DNA of 64,000 nt from Candidatus Rokuibacteriota bacterium (GCA_003220535.1 QHSU01000078.1:62001-126000), one strand, 5' to 3'; positions 18,604-28,212 are shown, counted from the first letter of the stretch. Numbers and translations are program-made. The notes: generated by a model from the sequence alone, not told the origin.

Positions 18604-19445
18604 CACTCGCTCCTTCTGGGTCGGCGACCGGTATTCCTCGGGGCACGGGAAAAGTAGTCGGCGAGCGCCCGCGCGAGAGCGGGAATCGTGTACTCGCTCG
18701 GCATCACGGCGGTGGGTAGGCCGTACTCGGCGGCGGTCGCCGCCGTGATCGGACCGATGGAGGCGACGGCGATCTTGCCCTGCCACGAGCTCCGCTCGTC
18801 CTCGCTGAACTGCTCGGCGAAGTTCCGGGCGGTGGACGAGCTCGTGAACGTGACGGCGTCGACGGCGCCGGAGGCGAGCGCTTCACGCACGCGGACGACG
18901 CCGTCGTCGATGCGCCGGGTCTGGTACGCCGGGACCTCGGTCACGGCGACGCCCAGCCGGCGGAGCTCGACGACCAGCACGTCGCGGGTTTCCTTCGCCC
19001 TCGGTAGCAGGATCCGGTCGGCCGGCCCGACGACCGTGCGCAGCCGCTCGACCAGCGCCTCGGCCCGATACTCGGCGGGGACCACCTCGGGCCGGACCCC
19101 GTGCTCGGCGAGCGCGTCGGCGGTCGCGGGACCGATCGCCGCCACCCGCTTGCGCGCGATCGCGGCCCACGGCAGCCCCCGCGCCGTCAGCCGCCGATCC
19201 ACCATGGCGACACCGTTCACGCTCGTGAAGATCACCCAGGTGAACGACTCGAGCCCGGCGAGGGCCGTGTCCAGCGGCTCCCACGACGCGGGCGGCTCGA
19301 TGACGATCGTCGGCGCTTGCAAGACCCGCGCGCCCGCGGCTTCCAGGAGCTCGACGAATCGCTGCGCCTGGGCGCGGGCCCGCGTGACCACGATGGTCCG
19401 GCCCTCGAGTGGCCGCTCCACGGTCGCCCGGCCTACCCGCGCCAT
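18603..19445 (-). CDS. hemD: Uroporphyrinogen-III synthase
   Basis: Closes hydroxymethylbilane to uroporphyrinogen III with inversion of ring D. The 280-residue protein shows the two-domain HemD pattern: LEGRTIVVTRARAQAQ at the N-terminus, FTSVNGVAMV after the first beta strands, AAIGPATADALAEHG, and the second-domain AVTFTSSSTARNF and SIGPITAATAAEYG motifs. HemD is poorly conserved, but position between hemC and hemB makes the call firm. ATG at 19445 overlaps the hemC end by 13 bp. Confidence 0.94.
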   Translation of the reverse strand: MARVGRATVERPLEGRTIVVTRARAQAQRFVELLEAAGARVLQAPTIVIEPPASWEPLDTALAGLESFTWVIFTSVNGVAMVDRRLTARGLPWAAIARKRVAAIGPATADALAEHGVRPEVVPAEYRAEALVERLRTVVGPADRILLPRAKETRDVLVVELRRLGVAVTEVPAYQTRRIDDGVVRVREALASGAVDAVTFTSSSTARNFAEQFSEDERSSWQGKIAVASIGPITAATAAEYGLPTAVMPSEYTIPALARALADYFSRAPRNTGRRPRRSE

Positions 19446-20356
19446 CCCATCACCGGCTTGAGTGGGGTCACCGAGGTGGCGCCCTGATCGAGCAGCGCGT
19501 CCGCGAGGCGCTGGCCCAGCCGCTCCGGCTCCTCCCGAGCTCCGACGGCGCTCGTGCGAAGAACCTTGCGTCCGTCCTCGCTCGCGACGAGGGCGATCAT
19601 CCGGAGGCTCGACCCGTCGAGGACCGCGTGGGCGGCGATGGGCGAGTTGCAGGAGGCGCCCAGGCGTCCGAGACACGCGCGCTCGGCCAGCGCGCAGGCA
19701 CGCGTCGACGCGTGGTCGAGCTTCTCGAGGAGGGCGCGGACGGGAGCATCGGCGGCGCGGGCTTCGACGGCGATGACACCCTGGCCGACCGCGGGCACGA
19801 AGGCCTCCGGGTCGAGCGGGTGGACATGCATCGGGGCGACGCCGAGACGCTTGAGACCGGCGGCGGCCAGCAGCACGCCGTCCCAGCCCTCGCTCTCGAG
19901 CTTTCCGAGGCGCGTGCCCACGTTCCCGCGGACCGGCTCGACGACGAGGTCGGGCCGCAGCGCCAGCGCCAGCGCGCGGCGGCGCGGGCTCCCGGTGCCG
20001 AGCCGGGCCCCCGCGCGGAGATCCTCGAAACGGGACGCCCGGCGCGTCACCAGGACGTCGCGCGGGTCCTCGCGCTCGGGAAATGCCGCGAGGGTGAGGC
20101 CCGCCGGAACCTCGGCCGGCAGGTCCTTGAGACTGTGCACGGCGCAATCGAGGGCGCCGCCGAGGAGCATCTCCTCGATCTCCCTCACGAAGAGCCCCTT
20201 GCCGCCGATCGCCGCCAGCTGCACCTCCAGGCGGCGATCCCCCTCGGTCCTTACCGGCACGATCTCGACGTCGGCGCCCAGCGCGCGTAACGGCGCCGCC
20301 ACGGCCTGCGCCTGGACCAGCGCCAGCGGGCTTCCCCGGGTTCCGATCTTGATCAT
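19433..20356 (-). CDS. hemC: Hydroxymethylbilane synthase (porphobilinogen deaminase)
   Basis: Polymerises four porphobilinogens. The 307-residue protein has the IGTRGSPLALVQAQ start, the GGKGLFVREIEEMLL and AVHSLKDLPAE catalytic segments, the TGSPRRRALAL substrate-binding arginines and the dipyrromethane-attachment cysteine in LGASCNSPIAAHA. ATG at 20356 overlaps the hemA stop (ATGA). A much longer open frame upstream in the same phase is only a shadow of hemA and hemX. Confidence 0.97.
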   Translation of the reverse strand: MIKIGTRGSPLALVQAQAVAAPLRALGADVEIVPVRTEGDRRLEVQLAAIGGKGLFVREIEEMLLGGALDCAVHSLKDLPAEVPAGLTLAAFPEREDPRDVLVTRRASRFEDLRAGARLGTGSPRRRALALALRPDLVVEPVRGNVGTRLGKLESEGWDGVLLAAAGLKRLGVAPMHVHPLDPEAFVPAVGQGVIAVEARAADAPVRALLEKLDHASTRACALAERACLGRLGASCNSPIAAHAVLDGSSLRMIALVASEDGRKVLRTSAVGAREEPERLGQRLADALLDQGATSVTPLKPVMGWRG

Positions 20357-21624
20357 GGGTTGCGTCCCAACCCGAAGAGCTCGTGGACGAGCTCGAGCCA
20401 CGAGCGGGGCGAGCCCGCGCGCGACGACTCCCGGAGCTTCGTGATCGGCGCGTGCAGGATCTTGTTCACGATCGCCGTCGACAATGCCTCGATCGCCTCG
20501 CGCGTCGCGGGCGTGACGTCGGGCAGCCGGGTCAGCGTGCGCTTGACCTCGCCGGCACGGATCGCCTCGAGCCGCTCCCGGAGCGAGACGATCGTGGGAA
20601 TCACCTCGACGTCGCCGAGCTTCGCGAGAAACTTCGCCACCTCGCGCTCCACGAGCGCCTCGGCCCGGTGCGCCTCCCGGACGCGCTCGCGGATGTTCGC
20701 GTCGACGACCTGCTTGAGGTCGTCGATGTCGTAGCAATACACGCCGTCGAGGGTTCCGACGGCGCTTTCCACGTTGCGCGGGACTGCGATGTCGATGAAG
20801 AAGAGCGGCCGTCCGCGCCTTGCCGAGACGATGCGCTGGACGGTCCCGAGCCGGATCACCGGCTCCGGCGCGCCCGTGGAGGCGATCACGATGTCCACGG
20901 TCGCGAGCGCGGTCGGCAGCGCCTCGAACGGCACGGGGGTGCCGGCCAGCGCGCGGGCGAGCTCCTGGGCGCGCGCCCAGGTGCGATTGGCGACGTACAG
21001 CGGGAACGCGCCCTGCTCGACGAGGTGCCGGGCGGCGAGCTCGCTCATCTTGCCGGCGCCCACGAGGAGGACGGCCTTGCCGTCGAGCCCCGCGAAGATC
21101 TTCTTGGCCAGCTCGACCGCGGCGAACGAGACGGACACGGCGTGCCGCGCGATTTCCGTCTCCGTCCGCACCTTCTTTGCCACGGCGAAGGCCTGGCTGA
21201 AGAGCGAGTGCAGTGCCGGGCCGATGGCCTCGCACGACTGGGCGAGCGCGAATGCGTCCTTCACCTGACCGAGGATCTGGGGCTCGCCGATCATCATCGA
21301 GTCGAGGCTCGACGCCACGCGGAACGCGTGGCGAACCGCGTCGCCCTCGGCGTGCGTGTACAGCACCGCCTCCACGGAGGCCGGCTCCACGCCACGGTGG
21401 CGGCAGAGCTGGCGGAACGTGGCGGTCCGGGCCTCGCCGGGCACGTCGGCGACCGCGTACACCTCGACGCGATTGCAGGTCGAGAGGATGAGGGCCTCGC
21501 GGAGGATCCCCATGCCGGCGATATCGCGGAGCAGCTCGCGCAGCTTGTCCTCGTCGACGGCGAGCTGCTCCCGGAGCTCCACCGGCGCGTTTCGGTGCGA
21601 GAGGCCCGCGACGAAGAGCGGCAT
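20353..21624 (-). CDS. hemA: Glutamyl-tRNA reductase
   Basis: Reduces glutamyl-tRNA(Glu) to glutamate-1-semialdehyde, the first committed step of the C5 pathway used with HemL. The 423-residue protein has the catalytic cysteine in ILSTCNRVEVYA, the SLDSMMIGEPQILGQVKDAF motif, an NADPH-binding segment VLLVGAGKMSELAARHL and the C-terminal dimerisation helices. The ATG is next to the hemX stop. Confidence 0.97.
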   Translation of the reverse strand: MPLFVAGLSHRNAPVELREQLAVDEDKLRELLRDIAGMGILREALILSTCNRVEVYAVADVPGEARTATFRQLCRHRGVEPASVEAVLYTHAEGDAVRHAFRVASSLDSMMIGEPQILGQVKDAFALAQSCEAIGPALHSLFSQAFAVAKKVRTETEIARHAVSVSFAAVELAKKIFAGLDGKAVLLVGAGKMSELAARHLVEQGAFPLYVANRTWARAQELARALAGTPVPFEALPTALATVDIVIASTGAPEPVIRLGTVQRIVSARRGRPLFFIDIAVPRNVESAVGTLDGVYCYDIDDLKQVVDANIRERVREAHRAEALVEREVAKFLAKLGDVEVIPTIVSLRERLEAIRAGEVKRTLTRLPDVTPATREAIEALSTAIVNKILHAPITKLRESSRAGSPRSWLELVHELFGLGRNP

Positions 21625-22428
21625 CTAGCTGCCGTGCTTTCCCGGGAGGAACAGACCCGCCCCCAGCGTGAGCACGAGCGCCGCGAATCCGACGATCGCG
21701 AAGTACGCCGCACGGCGTCCGTGCCAGCCGCCGGCGGCTCGCCCGGCGAGCGTCGCCGCGTAGACGGCCCAGGCGACGAAGGACGAGAACGCCAGCGGGT
21801 CGAAGGTGAAGACGCTGCCCCAAGCGGTGCCCGCCCAGAGGACGCCCAGGATCAAACCCGTCGTCAGGAATGGGAACCCGAGTGCCAACGTGCGATAGGT
21901 CAGCCGATCGAGCGTCGCCAGCGCCGGGAGCGTGTAGTAGAGAGCGCCGGGGCGCTGCTTGGCCTTGAGCTGATGTTCCTGGAGCAGGTACATCACCGCC
22001 CCGGCGAAGTTGAGCACGAAGGCCGCGATACCGACGAGCGCCAGCCCGATGTGCACCCAGAGCCAGGCACCGCTGAGCGCCGGCCCGATCAGCGGGCGCG
22101 TGGGCATCGATTGAAGACTGAACACGAGGGCCACCGGGAGGACGAAGGCGCCGAGGACCGAGAGACCGTACCGGCGTTCGAGCCACATCTCCAGGAGAAC
22201 GACGACCCACACGGCGACGGAGACCGCGTCCGGGAGATTGGCGAGAGGCGGCCGACCGAGGTCGATCGCCAGAGCCAGCAAGGCAATGGTGTGCAGGACC
22301 CAGGCCGCCAGGGTAGCCAGGGAGGCGAGGCGATGCAGCACCTCCTCCCGCTGGACCAGGTACGCCAGAGCGAGGCCCGTGGCGGCAACGTATCCGATGA
22401 TCGCGAACGTCAGCAGGGTCTGGTGCAT
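21625..22428 (-). CDS. hemX: HemX/CcsA-family membrane protein
   Basis: A 267-residue protein with about eight membrane helices. It ends in a region resembling the tryptophan-rich haem-handling motif of CcsA (WAGTAWGSVFTFDP), though the motif is degenerate, as in HemX proteins. HemX of Bacillus controls GluTR level, and CcsA proteins move haem for cytochrome c maturation. The hemX-hemA-hemC-hemD-hemB order equals the start of the Bacillus hemAXCDBL operon with the first two genes exchanged. A role in cytochrome c assembly cannot be ruled out given the act genes nearby. Confidence 0.82.
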   Translation of the reverse strand: MHQTLLTFAIIGYVAATGLALAYLVQREEVLHRLASLATLAAWVLHTIALLALAIDLGRPPLANLPDAVSVAVWVVVLLEMWLERRYGLSVLGAFVLPVALVFSLQSMPTRPLIGPALSGAWLWVHIGLALVGIAAFVLNFAGAVMYLLQEHQLKAKQRPGALYYTLPALATLDRLTYRTLALGFPFLTTGLILGVLWAGTAWGSVFTFDPLAFSSFVAWAVYAATLAGRAAGGWHGRRAAYFAIVGFAALVLTLGAGLFLPGKHGS

Positions 22429-22489
22429 AGCTCTAAAAACTCAAGCGCAGCGAGAGTTTACCACATTCCCGATGCGGATTAGCTCGCCC

Positions 22490-23347
22490 CTAAGTGTTGC
22501 CCCGCGTCAACTGGATGAGCGAGGGGACCGGGCGCCAGTAGCCGGCACGTACGGCGATCAGATCCAGGTGCGGCGATCCCCAGTCTTCGATGAGGGCCGA
22601 GCCCGCGTTCCATCGAACCCTGCGGTCGAGTTCCTTAATGTAGGCGTGACACTTTCTGCAGGCGGAGATGAAATAGCCCTCCTCTTTCTCCTCGGCGTCA
22701 AGGCGGACGAGATCCTTCGGTGTCTGGTGGCCGCAGAACGGGCATTGCAGTCTCGGAAATGCCCAGCCAGCTCCGCACAGATGGCACGCCAGCAGTCGCT
22801 GGCCGGTCTCCGTCACGTCGGCGAAGCCCGGTGGGGCGCCGCAGAAGGGACAAACGCCGAGAATCCAGGACCGATCCGTGAGGTACCGACGACAGTCGGC
22901 GAGGTACGCGTGCAGCATCGGGCGCAACGCGCCGCACGCCAGGAAGGCAACGACCTCCGGGGACAGGCCAACACTCTCCTCGAGTCGCGGCGCCCCGATC
23001 CGGCCCCGTGTCGGGAGCAGCATTGCCGGGGTGACCTCCCCCGCGTCCCACTCTCGGATGAAGCGCCGAACGGCGTCCTCGTGTCCGCCGAGCTCCGTCA
23101 GGAACTCGAGCGAGGCGCCGAGTGGATCCTCGAGGTCGGTCGCGGGGATACGTGGCTCAGCTTCAGAAAGAAGTGGAATCTCACGACGCCATCGATTCTC
23201 GCACTCGTCAGCCGTCCACAGGAGGGGCTGGAGTCTCTCGCCCGACCAACGAGCCCATGACTCCAGGAGTGCCTGATAAACGGCCAGCGGCCCGAGGAAG
23301 GTCGGGCGGCGGCTCAGAAGATCGCTCCACTCCTCGAGCAGCGTCAC
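22490..23347 (-). CDS. fdhE: Formate dehydrogenase accessory protein FdhE
   Basis: FdhE is a cytosolic iron-binding rubredoxin-like protein needed for assembly or quality control of respiratory formate dehydrogenase before Tat export. The 285-residue protein has four CXXC pairs in its second half: CPFC, CHLC, CPFC and CRKC. The RYLTDRSWILGVCPFCGAPP segment is typical of the family. It follows the NrfD-type subunit gene at a distance of 76 bp that includes a strong hairpin. Confidence 0.9.
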   Translation of the reverse strand: MTLLEEWSDLLSRRPTFLGPLAVYQALLESWARWSGERLQPLLWTADECENRWRREIPLLSEAEPRIPATDLEDPLGASLEFLTELGGHEDAVRRFIREWDAGEVTPAMLLPTRGRIGAPRLEESVGLSPEVVAFLACGALRPMLHAYLADCRRYLTDRSWILGVCPFCGAPPGFADVTETGQRLLACHLCGAGWAFPRLQCPFCGHQTPKDLVRLDAEEKEEGYFISACRKCHAYIKELDRRVRWNAGSALIEDWGSPHLDLIAVRAGYWRPVPSLIQLTRGNT

Positions 23348-23372
23348 GTAGCTCAGACATTCCCTCGAGACA

Positions 23373-23401
23373 CCAGAGGCCCCGCGAGCCGGGGCCCCTG
23401 G
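23373..23401 (-). terminator. GC-rich hairpin between the fdh membrane-subunit gene and fdhE
   Basis: Positions 23373-23401 form a stem of CCAG/CTGG plus GGCCCC/GGGGCC around a 7-base loop with one mismatch between the two helices. There is no T-run on the minus-strand side, so this is more likely a transcript-stabilising or attenuating hairpin than a classical intrinsic terminator. Confidence 0.55.
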
Positions 23402-23423
23402 GGCGTCGAACCCTCGACCGTGA

Positions 23424-24359
23424 TCAGGTCGCCTGACCCGCGGCGATGATCACGTGCTTGACCAGAAAACCACCGATCAGGATCAAGACCGAGACGAGCG
23501 CGGCCACGCCCGCTCCCGCCTTCTTGATGCCACCGGCGCACTGCAACACCAGCGGAGCCACGATTCCGACGACGACCGCCCCGAGCCAGAAGGTGAGACT
23601 GTACGGCCCGAAGAGGAGCTGCGTGAGCGCCTGGCCGATCCGCGCCGACCCCGCCATCCGCACCGCCACGATGAAGAGGGCCAGCGCGACGAGCTGGAGT
23701 AGCAGCGTGAAGGCGGTGAACCGCATGAGCCGCGACAGCGCCTCACGCCTCTGACCACCGAGCAGGCTCAGGACGAGGGCGATCGCGGCGCCTCCCGTCG
23801 ACGCGCCGACGGCGAGGAAGAGCGCGCCAAGCCAGTGCGCGCTGACGAACAGCGGCCGCGCCGTGGCCCCGAGCAGCACGCCCGGGTAGGCGGCCAGGAA
23901 GAACCCGAAGAAGCCGCCGATCACGCCGACGATCAGCCGCAGCCCGCTCATGCTCCGCCCGCTCCGGTGCTCCAGGAAGACGTCGAGCGCCGCGAGGAAG
24001 GCGAACACGCTGAACCCGAGGAGCGCCCACGCGCCGGCGTTCATGGGCGAAAACGGCTTGAAGTGGAACGGCCCGACGGTGATCGCGTCCATGCCGATCT
24101 CGGCCGACGGCTTGGCGACCATCATCATGTGGAGAAAGCGCGTCGGGAGGCCGAGGTCGACGATCAGCATGATCGGAGCCGGGATGATTGCCAGGAACGC
24201 GATGTAGTACCCGACGCGCACGACGTCGCGGTACCGCTGCCCATCGAGGAGATTGGCGATCGTGGCGATCACGAACGCTCCGCCGGCGATGCCGCCCAGG
24301 AAGAAGTAGAGATCGATCAGCAGTGGCCAGTCCGAGCTCTGGAGCAGACCGGGCTCCAT
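23424..24359 (-). CDS. NrfD/PsrC-family membrane subunit of formate dehydrogenase
   Basis: A 311-residue integral membrane protein with about eight to nine helices, starting in LLIDLYFFLGGIAGGAFVIATIANLL. The family signature is the NrfD-type quinone module (FFLGGIAGGAFV, then LGLPTRFLHMMM). It would take electrons from the iron-sulfur subunit to quinone in place of the dihaem cytochrome b of E. coli FdnI. The start at 24359 shares one base with the fdhB stop (TGATG-type junction). Confidence 0.88.
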   Translation of the reverse strand: MEPGLLQSSDWPLLIDLYFFLGGIAGGAFVIATIANLLDGQRYRDVVRVGYYIAFLAIIPAPIMLIVDLGLPTRFLHMMMVAKPSAEIGMDAITVGPFHFKPFSPMNAGAWALLGFSVFAFLAALDVFLEHRSGRSMSGLRLIVGVIGGFFGFFLAAYPGVLLGATARPLFVSAHWLGALFLAVGASTGGAAIALVLSLLGGQRREALSRLMRFTAFTLLLQLVALALFIVAVRMAGSARIGQALTQLLFGPYSLTFWLGAVVVGIVAPLVLQCAGGIKKAGAGVAALVSVLILIGGFLVKHVIIAAGQAT

Positions 24360-25135
24360 CAGGCGTCTCCCTTCCCGCCCCGGTCCCGGAACGCCACGAG
24401 CGCACCGAGCCCGACCATCAAGGCCGAGCCGATCGCCAGGAGCGAATCGGCGATGACGTTGCGCTGCGGCAGCTTCGGCTTGTCGGGCAACCCATAGATC
24501 GAGGGCTTGCCGAGCAGGAGGAAGAACGCGTTGAGGCCCCCGAGGGCGCCGTCCTTGTCCTCACCGTAGAGCTGCGCGTCCTTGTAGCCGAGCTTCTTCA
24601 GCTCGTCGACCCGCTTCTTGGCCTTGACGGCCAGCTCGTCCCGGAAGCCGAACCGGATCGACTCCGTCGGGCACGCCTTGGCGCACGCCGGGCCCAGACC
24701 ATTGTGGATCCGGTCGTTGCAGAACGTGCACTTCGTGGCCGTGCCGGTATCGTGGTTGAAGGCGACCACGCCGAAGGGGCATGCCGAGACGCAATAGCGG
24801 CATCCATTGCAGATGTCCTGGTTGATGTTGACGGTGCCGTACTCGGTGCGATAGATGGCGCCCGTGGGGCACGCCTCCAGGCAGCCGGCCTGGGCGCAGT
24901 GCTTGCACACGTCGGACATCATGTGCCACTGCTTCATCTGGCCCTTGGCGTCGGTCTCTTCGAAGAATCGTACGAGCCGGTAGCTCTTGTCGGTGAAGTG
25001 GGCGTGGTTCTGGTAGGTGCCCGTCCACTCGGGCTCTTCGGGCGCCAGCTGGTTCCACTGCTTGCAGGCGACCTGGCAGGCGCGGCAGCCGATGCACAGC
25101 GAGACGTCCGTGAACATCGCGAGCGTTCGCGCCAT
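24359..25135 (-). CDS. fdhB: Formate dehydrogenase iron-sulfur (beta) subunit
   Basis: A 258-residue electron-transfer subunit with four [4Fe-4S] sites. Cysteine groups in order: CIGCRACQVAC, CKHCAQAGCLEAC, CNGCRYCVSAC and CTFCND...CAKACP. A C-terminal membrane helix (about 228-248, LLAIGSALMVGLGALVAF) anchors it, as in FdnH. It lies two bases after fdhA and before the NrfD-type subunit, giving the usual alpha-beta-gamma order. Confidence 0.94.
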   Translation of the reverse strand: MARTLAMFTDVSLCIGCRACQVACKQWNQLAPEEPEWTGTYQNHAHFTDKSYRLVRFFEETDAKGQMKQWHMMSDVCKHCAQAGCLEACPTGAIYRTEYGTVNINQDICNGCRYCVSACPFGVVAFNHDTGTATKCTFCNDRIHNGLGPACAKACPTESIRFGFRDELAVKAKKRVDELKKLGYKDAQLYGEDKDGALGGLNAFFLLLGKPSIYGLPDKPKLPQRNVIADSLLAIGSALMVGLGALVAFRDRGGKGDA

Positions 25136-25137
25136 GG

Positions 25138-28100
25138 CTACGCCACCCCCTTCCGGACGTTACAGAGGAGGGCCTTCGACTCCTGGATGAAGGTCGTCGG
25201 GTCTCCGAGGCTTGCGACCAGGTCGTTCGTGATGTCGCCCCGGGCCGAGTTCATCACGCCCTGGTAGCCCCAGTGCCAGGGGATACCGACCTGGTAGACC
25301 TTCTTGCCGTTGATCACGAACGGCTTGATCCGTTCGGTGACGAGCGCGCGCACCTTGATGCTGGCCCGCGGGGTCGAGACGGTCACCATGTCGCCGTTCT
25401 GGATGCCCAGCTCCTTGGCCATCTCGGACCCGATCTCCGCGAAGTGGCCGAAGTAGAGCTCGGAGAGCCAGGGCACGTGGCGTGACATGCCGGCCGCGTG
25501 GTGCTCGGTGAGCCGGTAGGTGGTCAGCACGTACGGGTACTGGTCGGGGGTGCCCAGCTTGTTCAGATCGCCGATGTCGTACACCTTCGCGACCGGATTG
25601 TTGTTCACCTTCGACAAGAGGTTCTTCGTCGGCGACTCGAACGGCTCGTAATGCTCGGGGAACGCGCCGTCGAGGACCGATGCGAAGAGCTGCCCCTTGC
25701 CGTGCGGGTTCATGATGAACGCGTCGACCCCGCCGATCCCCTTGAAGGCGCCTTCCTTCTGTCTCGGCGCGTCTGGCGCCATCGTCGCCGGGAAGTCGGG
25801 CACGTCGTTGCCGACCCACTTCTTTTCCTTCGCGTCCCACCAGATCAGCTTCTTCTTCTCGCTCCATGGCTTGCCGGCGGCATCGGCCGACGCACGGTTG
25901 TAGAGGATCCGCCGGTTCGCCGGCCACACGAACCCCCAGCCGTGGGCCAGGTAGTCGCCCGCCTTGGGCTTCTCGCGCCTCAGCGCCAGGTTCTTTCCCT
26001 CTTCCGGATAGATACCGGTGTAGATCCAGTTGCCGCACGCGGTGAGCCCATCGTCCCGCAGGTGGCCGAAGGTCTTCATCGGCTCACCCTTCTTGTACTG
26101 GAGCTTGCCGTCCTTGTCGGGTACGTCGTCGGTCGCGTACCCGTTGCACTCCTTGAGCACCAGCTCCATCGAGGGCTCCTTCTTGGGCCCCTGGGGCTGG
26201 TAGTCCCACACCAGGTCGAGGATCTGACGGTCCTTCTTAGCCTGCGACCCTTTGTAGAGCGCCTGCAATCGGCTGCCGAGGTCGACGACGAACGCCGCGT
26301 CCGAGCGCGCATCGCCCGGCGGGTCCACCGCCTTCACGTGCCACTGAGCCAGTCGCATCGTGTTCGTGATCGAGCCGTCCTTCTCGGCCGCCGGCGCCGC
26401 GGGAATGAAGAACACCTCGACCTGGCTCGACTTGGGATCGACTCCCGGCTCCTTCCAGACCGCCGCCGTATCGGATTCGAAGAGGTCGGCGACGACGAGC
26501 CACTCGAGATTGCGCAGCGCCTGCCGGCCCATCTTGGAGTTGGGGCTGTCCACCGCCGGGTTCTGACCCATGCAAATGAACCCCTTCACCTTCTTCTGGT
26601 GCATTCCGACGATGAAGTGCTGGTGGGAGTACGCGTCCGCCTTCTCCCGCTTGGGAAGGTAGTCGTACGCATAGTCGTTGTCCTTCGTCGCCGCCCCTCC
26701 CCACCAGGCCTTGAGCAGGCTGACGACGAACTTCGGGTTGTTCACCCAGAACCCGCCCTTCGGCGTCGTCTTCTCCAGGTAGTCCGTCAGCGTCGGGTGG
26801 GGCGCCTGGAGCGGCGCCGCCGGATACCCCGGGAGCATGTGGTAGAGGGTCCCGAAGTCGGTCGCACCCTGGACGTTGGAGTGGCCGCGGAGCGCGACCA
26901 CGCCGCCGCCGGGGCGTCCGACGTTCCCGAGAATGAGCTGGAGCATGCAGAGTGACCTGATCTGTTGCACGCCGTTCGTCGACTGGTTCAGCTGGAGGGC
27001 GTACGAGATGGTCCCGGTCTTTTCCCGGCCTGACGCGGAGCAGTAGATGTCCGCGACCTTGAGGAAGAGATCCTTGGAGATCCCGCAGACCCGCTCCACC
27101 ATCTCCGGCGTATAGCGCGCGTAGTGGCGGCGCAGGTGCTGGAAGACGCAGCTCGGATCCCGGAGCGTCGGGTCCTGCTTCGGATAGCCCTCGGCATCGA
27201 GCTGGAATTTCCACGTCGCCTGGTCGTAGCTCCGCTTGCCCGCGTCGTAGCCGCTGAACAACCCGTCGAGATCAGTCGGGGTCTTGAAATTCGGATCGAC
27301 CAGGAGCGACGCGTTCGTATAGGTGACGACGTAGTCGTGGAAGTATTTCTTGCTCTCGATCGCGTAGCGGATCAGCCCACCGAAGAAGACGATGTTCGTG
27401 CCGGAGCGGATCGGCACATGGTAGTCCGCGGTGGCGGATGTCCGCGTGAAGCGCGGGTCGACGTGGATGATCGTGGCGCCGCGCTCCTTGGCCTTCATCA
27501 CCCACTTGTAGCTGACCGGATGACACTCCGCCCAGTTCGACGTCGGCATGATCACGTCGGCGTATTGCACGTCGATCAGGTTGGTGGTCATCGCGCCGCG
27601 ACCGTAGCTGGCGCCGAGCGCGGGCACCGTGGCCGAGTGACACAAACGCGCCGAGTTCTCGAGATTGACGAGCCCCATCCCCCGCGAGAGCTTCGCGATC
27701 AGATAGTTCTCCTCGTTGTCGAGAACGGACGAGCCGAGCCAGGCGATGCCCTCGCAGCGGTTCACCGTGACCGGCTTGTCGGCGACCGTCACCGATTCCA
27801 CGAAGCTCTCGTCGCGCGTCTTCTTCACGCGCTGGGCGATCTGCTCCATCATCCAGTCGAGCGGCTTCTCCTCCCACTTGTCACTGCCGGGCGCGCGATA
27901 GAGACACTTCGTGATCCGCCGCTCGTTGAGCGACAGCTGGTAAGTCGAGGACCCCTTGGGGCAGAGCGCGCCCTCGGTGTGGGGCGCGTCCGGATCGCCT
28001 TCGATGTCGACGATCTTGTTGTCCTTGACGTAGATGAGCTGGGCGCAGCCGACCGCGCAGTAGGGACACACGCCCGGGACCGCTTTGGCTTCCTTGATCC

Positions 28101-28212
28101 GGAGCGTCGAGGCCGCGGCCTCGACGGGCGTCAGGTCGATTCCACCGCCCACGACCGTCGCGCCCGTGGCGCCCGCACCGTATTTCAAGAAATCGCGTCG
28201 CGACAGACTCAT
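25138..28212 (-). CDS. fdhA: Formate dehydrogenase catalytic (alpha) subunit, cysteine form
   Basis: The bis-MGD molybdenum/tungsten catalytic subunit, 1024 residues. The N-terminus has a Tat signal (SRRDFLKYG), so the enzyme is exported in folded form and faces the periplasm. The [4Fe-4S] ligands are Cys49, Cys52, Cys56 and Cys84. At residue 191, where E. coli FdnG has selenocysteine, the codon is TGT for cysteine (27640-27642) in NSARLCHSATV; the neighbouring histidine is kept. The ATG at 28212 has a strong AAAAGGAG Shine-Dalgarno; eight upstream in-frame codons are unlikely to be used. It heads the fdhA-fdhB-nrfD set and follows a small protein gene. Confidence 0.96.
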   Translation of the reverse strand: MSLSRRDFLKYGAGATGATVVGGGIDLTPVEAAASTLRIKEAKAVPGVCPYCAVGCAQLIYVKDNKIVDIEGDPDAPHTEGALCPKGSSTYQLSLNERRITKCLYRAPGSDKWEEKPLDWMMEQIAQRVKKTRDESFVESVTVADKPVTVNRCEGIAWLGSSVLDNEENYLIAKLSRGMGLVNLENSARLCHSATVPALGASYGRGAMTTNLIDVQYADVIMPTSNWAECHPVSYKWVMKAKERGATIIHVDPRFTRTSATADYHVPIRSGTNIVFFGGLIRYAIESKKYFHDYVVTYTNASLLVDPNFKTPTDLDGLFSGYDAGKRSYDQATWKFQLDAEGYPKQDPTLRDPSCVFQHLRRHYARYTPEMVERVCGISKDLFLKVADIYCSASGREKTGTISYALQLNQSTNGVQQIRSLCMLQLILGNVGRPGGGVVALRGHSNVQGATDFGTLYHMLPGYPAAPLQAPHPTLTDYLEKTTPKGGFWVNNPKFVVSLLKAWWGGAATKDNDYAYDYLPKREKADAYSHQHFIVGMHQKKVKGFICMGQNPAVDSPNSKMGRQALRNLEWLVVADLFESDTAAVWKEPGVDPKSSQVEVFFIPAAPAAEKDGSITNTMRLAQWHVKAVDPPGDARSDAAFVVDLGSRLQALYKGSQAKKDRQILDLVWDYQPQGPKKEPSMELVLKECNGYATDDVPDKDGKLQYKKGEPMKTFGHLRDDGLTACGNWIYTGIYPEEGKNLALRREKPKAGDYLAHGWGFVWPANRRILYNRASADAAGKPWSEKKKLIWWDAKEKKWVGNDVPDFPATMAPDAPRQKEGAFKGIGGVDAFIMNPHGKGQLFASVLDGAFPEHYEPFESPTKNLLSKVNNNPVAKVYDIGDLNKLGTPDQYPYVLTTYRLTEHHAAGMSRHVPWLSELYFGHFAEIGSEMAKELGIQNGDMVTVSTPRASIKVRALVTERIKPFVINGKKVYQVGIPWHWGYQGVMNSARGDITNDLVASLGDPTTFIQESKALLCNVRKGVA

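Noticed and set aside
19433..22210. A 925-residue HemC fusion protein in the long open frame
   Set aside because: Only the last 307 residues match HemC, and the remainder is antisense-like shadow of hemA and hemX. The ATGA overlap at 20353-20356 marks the real start.
25138..28212. FdhA as a selenoprotein
   Set aside because: The codon at residue 191 is TGT, an ordinary cysteine codon, and the frame has no internal TGA.
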